A DNA stretch of 22,366 bases, from the NCBI RefSeq assembly GCF_030454045.1, contig NZ_JAKDJE010000050.1, positions 1 to 22,366 of the forward strand, given 5' to 3'. Origin of the DNA: Psychrobacter sp. Lineage in GTDB: Bacteria; Pseudomonadota; Gammaproteobacteria; Pseudomonadales; Moraxellaceae. Positions 15,294 through 22,366 of the stretch are shown here, in pieces (the first letter of the stretch is position 1; each line of letters starts with the position of its first letter). Below the pieces are notes generated by a model. The model was not told where the DNA came from. It saw nothing but the letters and a program-made list of their open reading frames with translations, and did not search any database. The translations under genes were made by a program, and so were the position numbers.

Positions 15294-15629
15294 ATGTTTT
15301 CAATCAATAAACTGCTTAATAAAAGTCATAAAGCCATTACTGCGAGCGGTACTGCATTGATATTAAGTACTATTATGCTTAGCCCTGCAAATGCCGCTGA
15401 TATTACTACTACTTATGATAACTCATGTGCAGCTTGCCATGACAATGGGGCATTGAATGCGATTAAAAAAGGCGATAGCGCCAAATGGCAGCAACTCATC
15501 AAACAAAAAAGCATGCCAACATTGATCCAATCTGTCAAAGGCGGCATGTCTCAGATGCCAGCAGGTGGTCTCTGTGACACCTGTAACGATGAGGATTACC
15601 GCAAGCTTATCGAGTATATGAGCAAATAA
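15294..15629 (+). CDS. Cytochrome c5 family monohaem protein
   Basis: A 111-aa exported cytochrome. A signal peptide occupies about 1-35 with a PANA cleavage site. Haem binds at C45-AA-C48-H49, and the distal ligand is probably M88 in SQMPAGG. C94 and C97 in GLCDTC match the extra disulfide that marks cytochrome c5. It should carry electrons in the periplasm between membrane complexes and terminal oxidases or reductases. The start is fixed by a strong GAGGAGG 6 nt upstream. It sits next to dihaem cytochrome c4, as in Pseudomonas, suggesting they serve the same respiratory branch. Confidence 0.88.
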   Translation: MFSINKLLNKSHKAITASGTALILSTIMLSPANAADITTTYDNSCAACHDNGALNAIKKGDSAKWQQLIKQKSMPTLIQSVKGGMSQMPAGGLCDTCNDEDYRKLIEYMSK

Positions 15630-15779
15630 CCCGTTGATGAATAAAGCTTGAGCGCACAATATGGAGTGCGGTATATCGTTAACTGACGAAGCCTTTTGTT
15701 TTTGTACGGTACTCTAAGTATGTCAGTGAGAAAACTGATGAATGCTATGATTAAGTAGGCAAATGATACAAAGTCTTGC

Positions 15780-15785
15780 TATAAT
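15780..15785 (+). promoter_or_regulatory. Extended -10 promoter of cytochrome c4
   Basis: A perfect TATAAT is preceded by TGC, giving the extended -10 element TGnTATAAT, which can compensate for the poor -35 region. Transcription would start near 15792, leaving a leader of about 157 nt before the c4 ATG. Confidence 0.5.
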
Positions 15786-15948
15786 AATCGAAAATAAACC
15801 CTGATGTTAGTAAGTAATTTCAGACTGCTTGTGTCCAAGACCTCGAAATATACGCCATGCCTGTAATCAAAGAGGCGGCCGTATTGGGTATCTTATCCGT
15901 GCAATCACTCTAAATAATGCTTACGCCGAGCTAGTAGGATTTGTATCA

Positions 15949-16617
15949 ATGAAAAAGTTAATCGCTGCTGCCAGCTTATGCGTTGCAAGTTTCAGCGTAC
16001 AAGCTGCTATTATTGTTCCTGAGTATGATGTTGAAGCAGGTCAGAAAATTGCAGAAACCGTTTGTGCGGCTTGTCATGGTCTTAATGGGGTCAGTATTGT
16101 TCCTGCACAGCCAAACCTTGGCGGCCAAAACGTAAAATACCTGTACAAACAGTTGGTCAACTTCAAAGCAGGCTATCGCAAGAACGGTATCATGCAGTCT
16201 CAGGTCGCTAACTTGTCTCAGCAAGATATTGCCAACGTGGCAGGATATTATGCTAGCCAGGCGCCTTGGGGTGTTGGATATGGAAACCCTGCAACGAACC
16301 AAGAAGCTACCAAACTATTTTTGGGCGGTGATAAGTCGCGCGGTGTGATTGGTTGTGCTGGTTGTCATGGTCCAGATGCTGCCGGTAACCCTTGGGCAGC
16401 TTTTCCAAAACTAGGCGGACAGCATGCTCAGTATATCGCCACTCAGCTAAAACTATTCCGTGCAGCTGGCCGTGTGGATGATATCGATAGCGATGATCAA
16501 AAACGCGTCAATGATGCTGCAAAAGAAGGTGAGATGGGTATGATGCAAACCGTTGCATCAAAACTGTCAGATCATGACATTCGTATCTTGTCAGACTATG
16601 TGAGTGCGATTCACTAA
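15949..16617 (+). CDS. Cytochrome c4, dihaem periplasmic electron carrier
   Basis: A 222-aa protein of two cytochrome c domains. The open frame extends upstream to a TTG at 15829, but the ATG at 15949 begins a typical signal peptide (MKKLIAAASLCVASFSVQA), so this start is preferred. Haem 1 binds at C39-AA-C42-H43 and haem 2 at C136-AG-C139-H140. Methionine ligands are probably M82 (NGIMQSQ) and one of the methionines in the GEMGMMQ segment. LGGQ repeats in both halves (57-60, 155-158) show the internal duplication. Cytochrome c4 passes electrons to cytochrome cbb3-type or other oxidases. The family call is firm. Confidence 0.93.
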   Translation: MKKLIAAASLCVASFSVQAAIIVPEYDVEAGQKIAETVCAACHGLNGVSIVPAQPNLGGQNVKYLYKQLVNFKAGYRKNGIMQSQVANLSQQDIANVAGYYASQAPWGVGYGNPATNQEATKLFLGGDKSRGVIGCAGCHGPDAAGNPWAAFPKLGGQHAQYIATQLKLFRAAGRVDDIDSDDQKRVNDAAKEGEMGMMQTVASKLSDHDIRILSDYVSAIH

Positions 16618-16707
16618 TTGAGTCGTATTGATAATCAATATCTGATACGGACGTTATGAATGTGGCCACTGAGTACTTTTTCATATATTCATTATGTCTC
16701 AATGACT

Positions 16708-16731
16708 AAACCCCGATTTCGGGGTTTTTTT
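16708..16731 (+). terminator. Rho-independent terminator after cytochrome c4
   Basis: An 8-bp perfect stem (AAACCCCG / CGGGGTTT) with a 4-nt ATTT loop is followed by seven T. It lies 90 nt after the c4 stop codon. Confidence 0.92.
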
Positions 16732-16778
16732 ATAACTGTCTGTCCTTATATTGAAGAGACAAGAGACTGCTGAATTTG

Positions 16779-16809
16779 TTTACAGGGGTAGCATGTTGCT
16801 CTGTATAAT
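16779..16809 (+). promoter_or_regulatory. Candidate promoter of the NSS-like membrane gene
   Basis: TTTACA (16779-16784) and a perfect TATAAT (16804-16809) are separated by 19 nt, slightly long. The next gene starts 118 nt downstream, and the c4 terminator lies before it. Confidence 0.38.
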
Positions 16810-16926
16810 TACAAATTATCGTTATTCACTTTACACCAAACCCAAAAATACGATTAACCTTATCAAACTCGTGGTTCTTACTACTCCAGTTTTTGTGAAT
16901 GGTGTTAGATCGTTTGGATTGAGATT

Positions 16927-18060
16927 ATGATGATCCGTTATGCTTCTTATTTTATTGCGGTTCTACTGCCGCTGTTATTGTTCCGTTGGTTTGCACCTGC
17001 ATCAATCGGTGAGATTGATTTTTGGTTATTGTGGTTGCTTGCGATGGTGTTGGTCGCGTTGCCAGTCGTCTATGCTGAGATAGCGTTGGCCTACCGGAGT
17101 GTCGAGGGGCCATTGGCTGGTATGCAAAAGCTCACACGCGAATCAGATGCAAGTCCAATATGGCGAAGCTTTGGTTGGTTGGCAGCATTGGTCTCTATTG
17201 TCATTGCAGCGTTGATGATATCAGGGGCCAGTACGGGGATATTGAATGCCTTGACTGAGCTAAACAGTACGCCTGATGTGCCAAGCTTTGCGGTTGCCGC
17301 AGGGCTAATGGTTATTACCGTACTATTAAGTCTGCTTGGCGTTGCGCCCCTGCCGATTGGCCTTGGGTTGATGTTGGTTGGGTTGGTATTAGGCCTCGTC
17401 AATGGTGTGCCAAATATTGGCTTTGCGATGACTGATATCAGCTTGAGTGAGTGGGCGCGTGCAGTGGCATTGGCATTAGTCAGTGTTGGGGCGGGCACAG
17501 GGCTATACTGGTTCGGTCAGCATTTGATCAGCAAGCAGACAGTCACTGCTGTTGAGGCAGATAATCTGCAAACGCGAAGCAAGGCGGCGACTCGTAATTA
17601 TCGCGCCACCAAATCGGTATTGCCAATTTGGGTGTTGCAGTTGCTAGTTGGGGGCGCTGCGTTATTTATCAGTGGTATGTCGTTGCCACCGATCGGGCAG
17701 CTATTGTATTGGGCAGGTGTTCTATTTGTCGCCAGCTATTTGCTTCATTACAGCACCCAGCAGCTGACCCATAAGTTTGGACTACTGATCAGCGTAGTCA
17801 TCAGCTTCGTATTGGCATTACTCTTAGTCATTGCGATTCCGACGACATGGCTGGTGGGTATCTTGGTTATAGTGAGCAGCATTGCTGTATTACTGTTATC
17901 GATATTTGCAGGATGGCAGATGAAGATCAGTCATTTGCGAAAGTCGCTGAACTTTAGCAATGAAGCGTTTTATAACTTATGGCGAGTAGCGATACGTCTG
18001 GTAGTTCCTCTTGCCTTACTATTGGCATTGATAGGTTGGGTTATGCAGTGGTTAAGCTAA
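16927..18060 (+). CDS. Multi-pass membrane protein related to Na+-dependent (NSS/SNF) transporters
   Basis: A 377-aa protein with about eleven hydrophobic segments and no signal peptide. The stretch LWLLAMVLVALPVVYAEIAL followed by GPLAGMQKLTRES resembles NSS transmembrane helix 2 and its following loop. The last helix (IRLVVPLALLLALIGWV) resembles the NSS C-terminus. The NSS first helix, with its GxGNxWRFP sodium- and substrate-binding core, is not present; its place is taken by a short unrelated hydrophobic segment. Length is also below the usual 450 or more. Transport activity is therefore uncertain. The 3' end overlaps rnfH by 13 nt, implying translational coupling. The resemblance was judged by eye; an unrelated membrane family is possible. 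Confidence 0.6.
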   Translation: MMIRYASYFIAVLLPLLLFRWFAPASIGEIDFWLLWLLAMVLVALPVVYAEIALAYRSVEGPLAGMQKLTRESDASPIWRSFGWLAALVSIVIAALMISGASTGILNALTELNSTPDVPSFAVAAGLMVITVLLSLLGVAPLPIGLGLMLVGLVLGLVNGVPNIGFAMTDISLSEWARAVALALVSVGAGTGLYWFGQHLISKQTVTAVEADNLQTRSKAATRNYRATKSVLPIWVLQLLVGGAALFISGMSLPPIGQLLYWAGVLFVASYLLHYSTQQLTHKFGLLISVVISFVLALLLVIAIPTTWLVGILVIVSSIAVLLLSIFAGWQMKISHLRKSLNFSNEAFYNLWRVAIRLVVPLALLLALIGWVMQWLS

Positions 18061-18422
18061 TAGGCGATGATAATAGTCACAATGGTGCACTGCAATCAGA
18101 TGAGAAACAGTTAATCACAGTTTATTTGGCATATGCTGAAGAGGCGCAGCGTCAGCACTATCTGGCAATAGAGGTTGCTGGTGGTACGAGTCTGTACGAG
18201 GCGCTGAGTCAAGCAGGGTGGCTTGAGAGGTTTATCGATCTGGCAAAATGGTGTGGGCAAGTAAAAGACATCACGACGCCAACGGCAAAACGTTGGCATG
18301 TAGGCATCTATGCACAAAAACAGCCACTTAGCTACATATTGCAGCCTTTTGACCGTATCGAGGTATACCGCAGTTTGAGCGCTGATCCTATGTCTCAGCG
18401 CAAAAATAAGTCTCGTGGTTAG
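18048..18422 (+). CDS. rnfH: RnfH family ubiquitin-like protein
   Basis: About 124 aa, of unknown molecular function, with a beta-grasp fold related to ubiquitin and ThiS. Family marks are ITVYLAYAEEAQ near the N-terminus, the VGIYAQKQPLS segment, and the closing DRIEVYRSLSADPMSQRKNK. The open frame runs back to an ATG at 17979, but that would overlap the upstream gene by 82 nt. The GTG at 18048, preceded by AGGTTGGG, gives a 13-nt overlap and a family-like length. An insert of about 15 residues relative to E. coli RnfH lies around CGQVKDITTPTAKRWH. Adjacency to bamE, here convergent, is conserved with E. coli. No rnf genes are nearby. Confidence 0.8.
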   Translation: MVKLIGDDNSHNGALQSDEKQLITVYLAYAEEAQRQHYLAIEVAGGTSLYEALSQAGWLERFIDLAKWCGQVKDITTPTAKRWHVGIYAQKQPLSYILQPFDRIEVYRSLSADPMSQRKNKSRG

Positions 18423-18464
18423 ATCGTTGAAAGATATAACTGGTATATCTGACCAACTGTTTAA

Positions 18465-18884
18465 TCATGAGGCAGGTAGGCTTTCTATACCTTCGATGCG
18501 TGTGACCAAACCATTATCATCAAAGTAAATCACTAGGTGTTGACTGGCATCTTTGACATCAGCAATACCTTTGCGGCTGCCTTCGGTGCCTGCTTTATAG
18601 TCATAGATATAATCCCAGCGCTTAGGCTCAAGAGTGTCTCTGATTGCAGGGCTGCCAAGAATATAGAGTACTTGATTTTGGTTCATACCCAACTGTAGTT
18701 TTTGAGCTTGGGCTTGAGTAATCGCTGTGCCTTGTGGCAAATCAATCTTATAAACGCTCAACAATGAGCAGCCAGACATAGCGACAGTAGCGCTAAGCAT
18801 ACTGGTGATGACAATTTTGCGTAATGCACTGGCATGGCTCAACGGACGAAAATTTAATGTCTTTATCATGGTAAGATGACTCAT
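18465..18884 (-). CDS. bamE: Outer membrane protein assembly factor BamE (SmpA/OmlA)
   Basis: A 139-aa lipoprotein of the BAM complex, which inserts beta-barrel proteins in the outer membrane. The signal peptide ends in a lipobox, VAMSGC, with acylated C39. The mature domain has the family marks YKIDLPQGTAIT, LQLGMNQNQVLYILGSPAI and WDYIYDY. The ATG at 18869 (residue 6) is an alternative start; neither has a clear ribosome site. bamE is divergent from fur, an arrangement known in Pseudomonas (omlA-fur), and convergent with rnfH. Confidence 0.93.
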   Translation of the reverse strand: MSHLTMIKTLNFRPLSHASALRKIVITSMLSATVAMSGCSLLSVYKIDLPQGTAITQAQAQKLQLGMNQNQVLYILGSPAIRDTLEPKRWDYIYDYKAGTEGSRKGIADVKDASQHLVIYFDDNGLVTRIEGIESLPAS

Positions 18885-19043
18885 AAGAAATGAATTAGGT
18901 GCGATCAGAGTTAGAAGATATCAGTCTGACCGACAATCTTGGACAAATGATACGTCATTTACTTGCAATTGCCTACCACTTACGACATTATTTACCAAAC
19001 ACCATACGAACAGTTTTATTATTTATATTTTAAATTCATGGAC

Positions 19044-19073
19044 TTGCAGTGAGCGCGTTCAAACAATTATAGT
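19044..19073 (+). promoter_or_regulatory. Sigma-70 promoter of fur
   Basis: TTGCAG (19044-19049) and TATAGT (19068-19073) are 18 nt apart. Transcription would begin near 19080, about 125 nt before the fur ATG, so the palindrome at 19135-19156 would lie in the leader. Confidence 0.5.
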
Positions 19074-19134
19074 GTAGTGGCTCAGCTCAGTAGTACTGTT
19101 TGTAGGGTGTTAAAATCATTTATATTCAATAATA

Positions 19135-19156
19135 AAATAATCATCAATGATTATTT
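19135..19156. promoter_or_regulatory. Fur-box-like palindrome upstream of fur
   Basis: AAATAATCAT and ATGATTATTT form a perfect 10-bp inverted repeat around CA. Its composition resembles the Fur consensus (GATAATGATAATCATTATC), but the half-site order and the 2-nt centre differ, so it is not a textbook box. Autoregulation by Fur is known in other gammaproteobacteria and is the simplest reading. Confidence 0.4.
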
Positions 19157-19204
19157 ATCTCATATTTTTAATTTGCTGAGACTATCACAGTCAGAAGGGA
19201 TATT

Positions 19205-19639
19205 ATGGCTTCTTTTACCAACCAAGATTTACGTAGAGCAGGATTGAAGGTTACGTTACCGCGTATCAAGATATTAGAGCTGCTAGAGAACGCTGAGCTC
19301 CACCATATGAGTGCAGAAGAAGTATATAAAGCACTGATTGAACAAGGAGAGGATGTCGGTCTTGCAACGGTCTATCGCGTACTGACTCAGTTTGAGCAAG
19401 CAGGCATTGTTGAGCGTCATAACTTTGAAAACAACTTGTCAGTGTTTGAGATCACTCAAGAAGAACATCACGATCACTTGGTCTGCGATGTTTGTGGCAA
19501 AATCATTGAATTCCATAATGAGATGATCGAGGAAGAACAGCTAAAAGTAGCTGAAAAGCACGGCTTCAAACTATCAGGACACTCGCTGGTCCTATACGGC
19601 ATCTGTGCTGACCAAGCTTGTAGAGACAGTGCTAAGTAG
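19205..19639 (+). CDS. fur: Ferric uptake regulator Fur
   Basis: A 144-aa, metal-dependent dimeric repressor that shuts off iron uptake genes when Fe2+ is plentiful. The N-terminal winged helix (1-82) contains LKVTLPRIKILELL and VGLATVYRVLTQFEQAGIV. The metal-binding and dimerisation part has EEHHDHLVCDVCGKIIEF, with HHDH at 88-91 and C94-DV-C97, and a second cysteine pair at C134 and C139 (ICADQAC) for structural zinc. H33 and H34 are also conserved. Length fits the family, and this favours Fur over Zur or PerR. A GAAGG ribosome site lies upstream of the ATG. It is divergent from bamE and ends in a strong terminator shared with pilU. Confidence 0.96.
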   Translation: MASFTNQDLRRAGLKVTLPRIKILELLENAELHHMSAEEVYKALIEQGEDVGLATVYRVLTQFEQAGIVERHNFENNLSVFEITQEEHHDHLVCDVCGKIIEFHNEMIEEEQLKVAEKHGFKLSGHSLVLYGICADQACRDSAK

Positions 19640-19698
19640 CTGTTGTCAGCGCAGATAAATACACTGTCTTTAGCGATGACGACGATATTTTGTACATT

Positions 19699-19726
19699 AA
19701 AAAGCCCTCATTTGTGAGGGCTTTTT
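19699..19726. terminator. Bidirectional terminator between fur and pilU
   Basis: A perfect 12-bp stem (AAAAAGCCCTCA / TGAGGGCTTTTT) with a TTTG loop. A and T tracts on either side allow it to terminate fur (+) and pilU (-). Confidence 0.92.
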
Positions 19727-19773
19727 ACGATGGTTTTGCGTTGCCAGTAAAAAAGGCTGTCAGGCATTATTAT

Positions 19774-20895
19774 TTAGCTGACATCTAATGACAAGCTATC
19801 GGCACCTTCATCCAAATTCGCTTTACCATTTTTACTACTAAGCTTGATTTTGAGTCGCAAATCGTTAGGAGAGTCAGCATGTAAAATGGCTTCTTTGTAA
19901 GTTATTTCTCCTTGTTCATACAAGTCGAAAAGCGCTTGGTCAAAGGTCTGCATGCCGCTGTCTCGCGAGCGCGTCATGACGTCTTTGATCTCATGTACCT
20001 CACCTTTACGGATATAATCGCTAATCAGCTGTGAGTTCAGTAGAACTTCAATAGCTGCGCGTCGTCCTTTACCATCAGGAGTTGGAATGAGCTGCTGAGC
20101 AATAATGGCCTGCAAGTTCAATGACAAATCCATAAACAGTTGGCTGTGGCGACTGGTTTCAAAGAAATGAATAATGCGGTCAATCGCTTGGTTGGCGTTA
20201 TTGGCATGGAGCGTTGCAAACACCAAATGCCCTGTTTCTGCGTATTGAATAGCGTAGCTCATGACCTCACGGTTACGAATCTCACCAATCAAGATGACGT
20301 CAGGTGCTTGGCGTAGCGTGTTCTTGAGTCCTGCTTCAAATGAGTGCGTATCGATACCGACTTCACGCTGGGTGATGATACAACCGCGATGCTTATGAAC
20401 AAACTCGATAGGGTCTTCAATAGTGATAATATGCCCATGAGAGTTCTGATTGCGATGGCCAATCATCGCCGCAAGGGTAGAGGACTTCCCTGTGCCGGTC
20501 GCACCTACCAACAAAATAATACCGCGCTTTTTCATTGCCAATTCTTTGAGCGCTGGGGGCAGGCGTAGCTCCTCGACCGTTGGGATTTTATTCTCAATTT
20601 TCCGTAAAATCATTCCGGCCATGTCGCGCTGTATAAAGGCACTAACACGAAAACGTGCTTGCTGCGCTTCATCAGAGATAGCAAACTGGCACTCATTGGT
20701 CTCCTCAAACTCTTTTCTTTGGCTGGGAGTCATGACCCCTTTTACCAACATCATGGTTTGATCGGCAGTCAAAGGCGTTTTACCGACAGGCAAAATTTTT
20801 CCATTTACTTTCATGGAAGGTGCAACATCAGCAGTAATAAAAAGGTCAGAGCCGTTTTTATTGATCATTAACTGCAATAATTTATCAATGTCCAT
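19774..20895 (-). CDS. pilU: Type IV pilus retraction ATPase PilU
   Basis: A 373-aa hexameric AAA-like ATPase of the PilT/VirB11 class that works with PilT to retract type IV pili. The N-terminal PAS-like domain spans about 1-100. Walker A is GATGTGKSS (131-139), the Asp box is ITIEDPIEF (157-165), Walker B is DVILIGEIR (199-207), and the His box is ETGHLVFATLH (220-230). The Walker A and Asp box sequences and the C-terminal extension beyond PilT length indicate PilU rather than a second PilT. The ATG is preceded by CAGGT. It follows pilT on the same strand after 125 nt. Confidence 0.94.
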   Translation of the reverse strand: MDIDKLLQLMINKNGSDLFITADVAPSMKVNGKILPVGKTPLTADQTMMLVKGVMTPSQRKEFEETNECQFAISDEAQQARFRVSAFIQRDMAGMILRKIENKIPTVEELRLPPALKELAMKKRGIILLVGATGTGKSSTLAAMIGHRNQNSHGHIITIEDPIEFVHKHRGCIITQREVGIDTHSFEAGLKNTLRQAPDVILIGEIRNREVMSYAIQYAETGHLVFATLHANNANQAIDRIIHFFETSRHSQLFMDLSLNLQAIIAQQLIPTPDGKGRRAAIEVLLNSQLISDYIRKGEVHEIKDVMTRSRDSGMQTFDQALFDLYEQGEITYKEAILHADSPNDLRLKIKLSSKNGKANLDEGADSLSLDVS

Positions 20896-21020
20896 ATCGT
20901 ACCTGCATTCGATGTAAGTCGATTAAAAGTTATTAAAGTAATGTATTCACAGTCACGTACAGAGATCCGTAAAATACCAAAATATGGCTTAAGTCATTTA
21001 TTTTGATGACTTAGCGATAC

Positions 21021-22076
21021 TTATAAAAACGCATCAGGCTGCTTGGCATAAGGGCGAGCCACATCTTTACTGATAGTGCCTTTTGCAACCAAGTTCTTTA
21101 AGGTTTGATCAAGCGTGATCATGCCTTCGCCTGCACCCGTTTGGATGGCAGAGTACATCTGAGCGATTTTGTTTTCACGTATCAAGTTACGGATAGCGGG
21201 CGTGCCTAGCATGATTTCGTGAGCTGCCACACGTCCGCCTGCTTGACGACGCAATAGTGTTTGTGAAATAACGGCTTGCAAGGATTCCGATAGCATGGCA
21301 CGAATCATATCTTTTTCAGCGGCAGGAAACACATCGATGACACGGTCAATCGTTTTAGCCGCTGAGCTGGTATGTAGTGTGCCGAACACTAAGTGTCCGG
21401 TTTCGGCCGCAGTCAATGCCAAACGGATGGTCTCAAGATCACGTAGCTCGCCAACCAAAATAACGTCTGGATCTTCACGTAGTGCGGAGCGTAGTGCTGG
21501 CTCAAAACCTAAGGTATCGCGGTGTACTTCACGCTGGTTGATTAGGCTTTTCTTGGATTCATGAACAAATTCAATCGGATCTTCAATTGTTAAAATGTGC
21601 TCTTTACGACTTTCGTTAATGTAATCAATCATTGCTGCAAGCGTTGTTGATTTACCCGAACCAGTTGGTCCTGTGACCAATACCACGCCACGCTTGAAAT
21701 CTGAGACACGTTTGAATACATCGCCCATCCCTAACTCTTCCATCGTCAAAACTTTGGAGGGAATGGTACGAAATACCGCGCCTGCACCGCGATTTTGGTT
21801 AAAAGCATTGACCCGAAAACGTGCTAAGTTTGGAATCTCAAAAGAGAAATCTGTCTCAAAGAACTCTTCGAAATCAGCACGCTGCTTGTCATTCATAATG
21901 TCATAAATGAGCTGATGAACCATCTGATGGATCATCGCAGGCATATTGATGCGAGTCATCTCGCCATCGGTACGAATCATCGCAGGCATGCCTGCTGAAA
22001 TATGTAAATCTGATGCCTTGTGTTTGACAGTAAAACGTAGCAAGTCTTCAATGCTTAACGTGTTTTTTTCAGCCAT
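21021..22076 (-). CDS. pilT: Type IV pilus retraction ATPase PilT
   Basis: A 351-aa hexameric motor that depolymerises type IV pili, driving twitching motility, DNA uptake and surface sensing. Walker A is GPTGSGKST (136-144), the Asp box is LTIEDPIEF (162-170), Walker B is DVILVGE (204-210), the His box is ETGHLVFGTLH (225-235), and the PilT-specific AIRNLIRE motif lies near the C-terminal domain. All key residues are intact, so retraction should be functional. The ribosome site is weak (GGAA about 9 nt before the ATG). The 125-nt gap to pilU holds a 7-bp inverted repeat (AAGTCAT / ATGACTT) without a T tract, so co-transcription is likely. Confidence 0.96.
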   Translation of the reverse strand: MAEKNTLSIEDLLRFTVKHKASDLHISAGMPAMIRTDGEMTRINMPAMIHQMVHQLIYDIMNDKQRADFEEFFETDFSFEIPNLARFRVNAFNQNRGAGAVFRTIPSKVLTMEELGMGDVFKRVSDFKRGVVLVTGPTGSGKSTTLAAMIDYINESRKEHILTIEDPIEFVHESKKSLINQREVHRDTLGFEPALRSALREDPDVILVGELRDLETIRLALTAAETGHLVFGTLHTSSAAKTIDRVIDVFPAAEKDMIRAMLSESLQAVISQTLLRRQAGGRVAAHEIMLGTPAIRNLIRENKIAQMYSAIQTGAGEGMITLDQTLKNLVAKGTISKDVARPYAKQPDAFL

Positions 22077-22315
22077 AATTTGATATTCCTATCTATTCAT
22101 CAGGGGAAGACAAAAGAGCATAAAGGCTCGTGGTAAACTATCAATCAATCGCCTTATTTAAGCAGGAAATACTGACGCGTTAACCAGTAGACATTCTTTA
22201 GCAGCGCTATCATATCCAATAGCCAATGTTAAAGCTTGTAACAATATCATAACAAGACTGTGAGTATTTAACCATCTACTCTTTAGGAAAATATAAAATT
22301 ATTTACGACTATATT

Positions 22316-22331
22316 AGACCTCTTGCAAAAG
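22316..22331. repeat. Possible insertion-sequence terminal inverted repeat
   Basis: AGACCTCTTGCAAAAG resembles terminal repeats of IS5-type elements in Neisseria and Moraxellaceae (of the AGACCTTTGCAAAA kind). It lies 240 nt upstream of pilT, and the window ends 35 nt later, so no transposase can be seen. The call rests on remembered resemblance only. Confidence 0.25.
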
Positions 22332-22366
22332 TAGTTGTAAGACACAACGTATATTATTGAACGCTA

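Larger units (their letters stand above)
18885..19204. other. Divergent bamE/fur intergenic region
   Basis: 320 nt, AT-rich, with no gene. It carries a good fur promoter (19044-19073) and a 22-bp palindrome (19135-19156) between that promoter and the fur start. No clear bamE promoter was recognised on the minus strand. Confidence 0.5.

Noticed and set aside
15976..16302. Minus-strand open frame of 108 codons opposite cytochrome c4
   Set aside because: Antisense to a gene with two clear haem motifs; no features of its own.
17091..17498. Minus-strand open frame of 135 codons opposite the NSS-like gene
   Set aside because: Composition is the antisense of a hydrophobic membrane protein; no start signal or domain seen.
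18432..18450. AT-rich hairpin AGATATA / TATATCT between rnfH and bamE as a terminator
   Set aside because: Stem is AT-only apart from one GC pair and there is no T tract, so termination is not supported.
20991..21012. Inverted repeat AAGTCAT / ATGACTT between pilT and pilU as a terminator
   Set aside because: Short stem and no following T run on the minus strand; co-transcription of pilT and pilU remains more likely.

Overview
The window looks like core chromosome of a Moraxellaceae gammaproteobacterium, most likely Psychrobacter. The basis is recognised protein families, moderate GC, and gene neighbourhoods shared with Pseudomonas and Acinetobacter (rne/rluC divergent, engB divergent from a cytochrome c5/c4 pair, bamE divergent from fur, pilT next to pilU). 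The genus call is inference from protein resemblance. No tRNA, rRNA, CRISPR array or complete mobile element was seen. Only a possible insertion-sequence end lies at the far right.

Layout. At 1-5360 everything is on the minus strand: a PRC-barrel/DUF2382 stress-type protein, an acetyl-CoA acetyltransferase, homoserine dehydrogenase (hom) and the periplasmic disulfide isomerase dsbC. At 5718-6647 (+) lies a DUF808 (YedI-type) membrane protein, preceded by two related palindromes that look like operators. It shares a 32-bp perfect-palindrome terminator with rne. rne (minus) encodes a very large RNase E (1400 aa) with a roughly 900-residue disordered tail. A 1.16-kb non-coding stretch with several hairpins separates it from divergent rluC, which is followed by a HAD phosphatase behind a (GTTACC)4 repeat.

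At 14135-16617 engB (minus) is divergent from cytochrome c5 and dihaem cytochrome c4, periplasmic electron carriers. At 16927-18422 a membrane protein resembling the C-terminal part of the Na+:neurotransmitter symporter (NSS) family overlaps rnfH. bamE (minus), an outer-membrane assembly lipoprotein, and fur (+), the iron regulator, are divergent. The window ends with pilU and pilT (both minus), the type IV pilus retraction ATPases.

Most of this is housekeeping. The spots most worth a second look are the twin palindromes before the DUF808 gene, the 1.16-kb rne/rluC intergenic region, short motifs and a 15-bp tandem repeat in the RNase E tail, the hexanucleotide repeat before the HAD gene, and the NSS-like protein without the canonical sodium-site TM1. 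No clearly novel multi-gene defence or metabolic system is visible.
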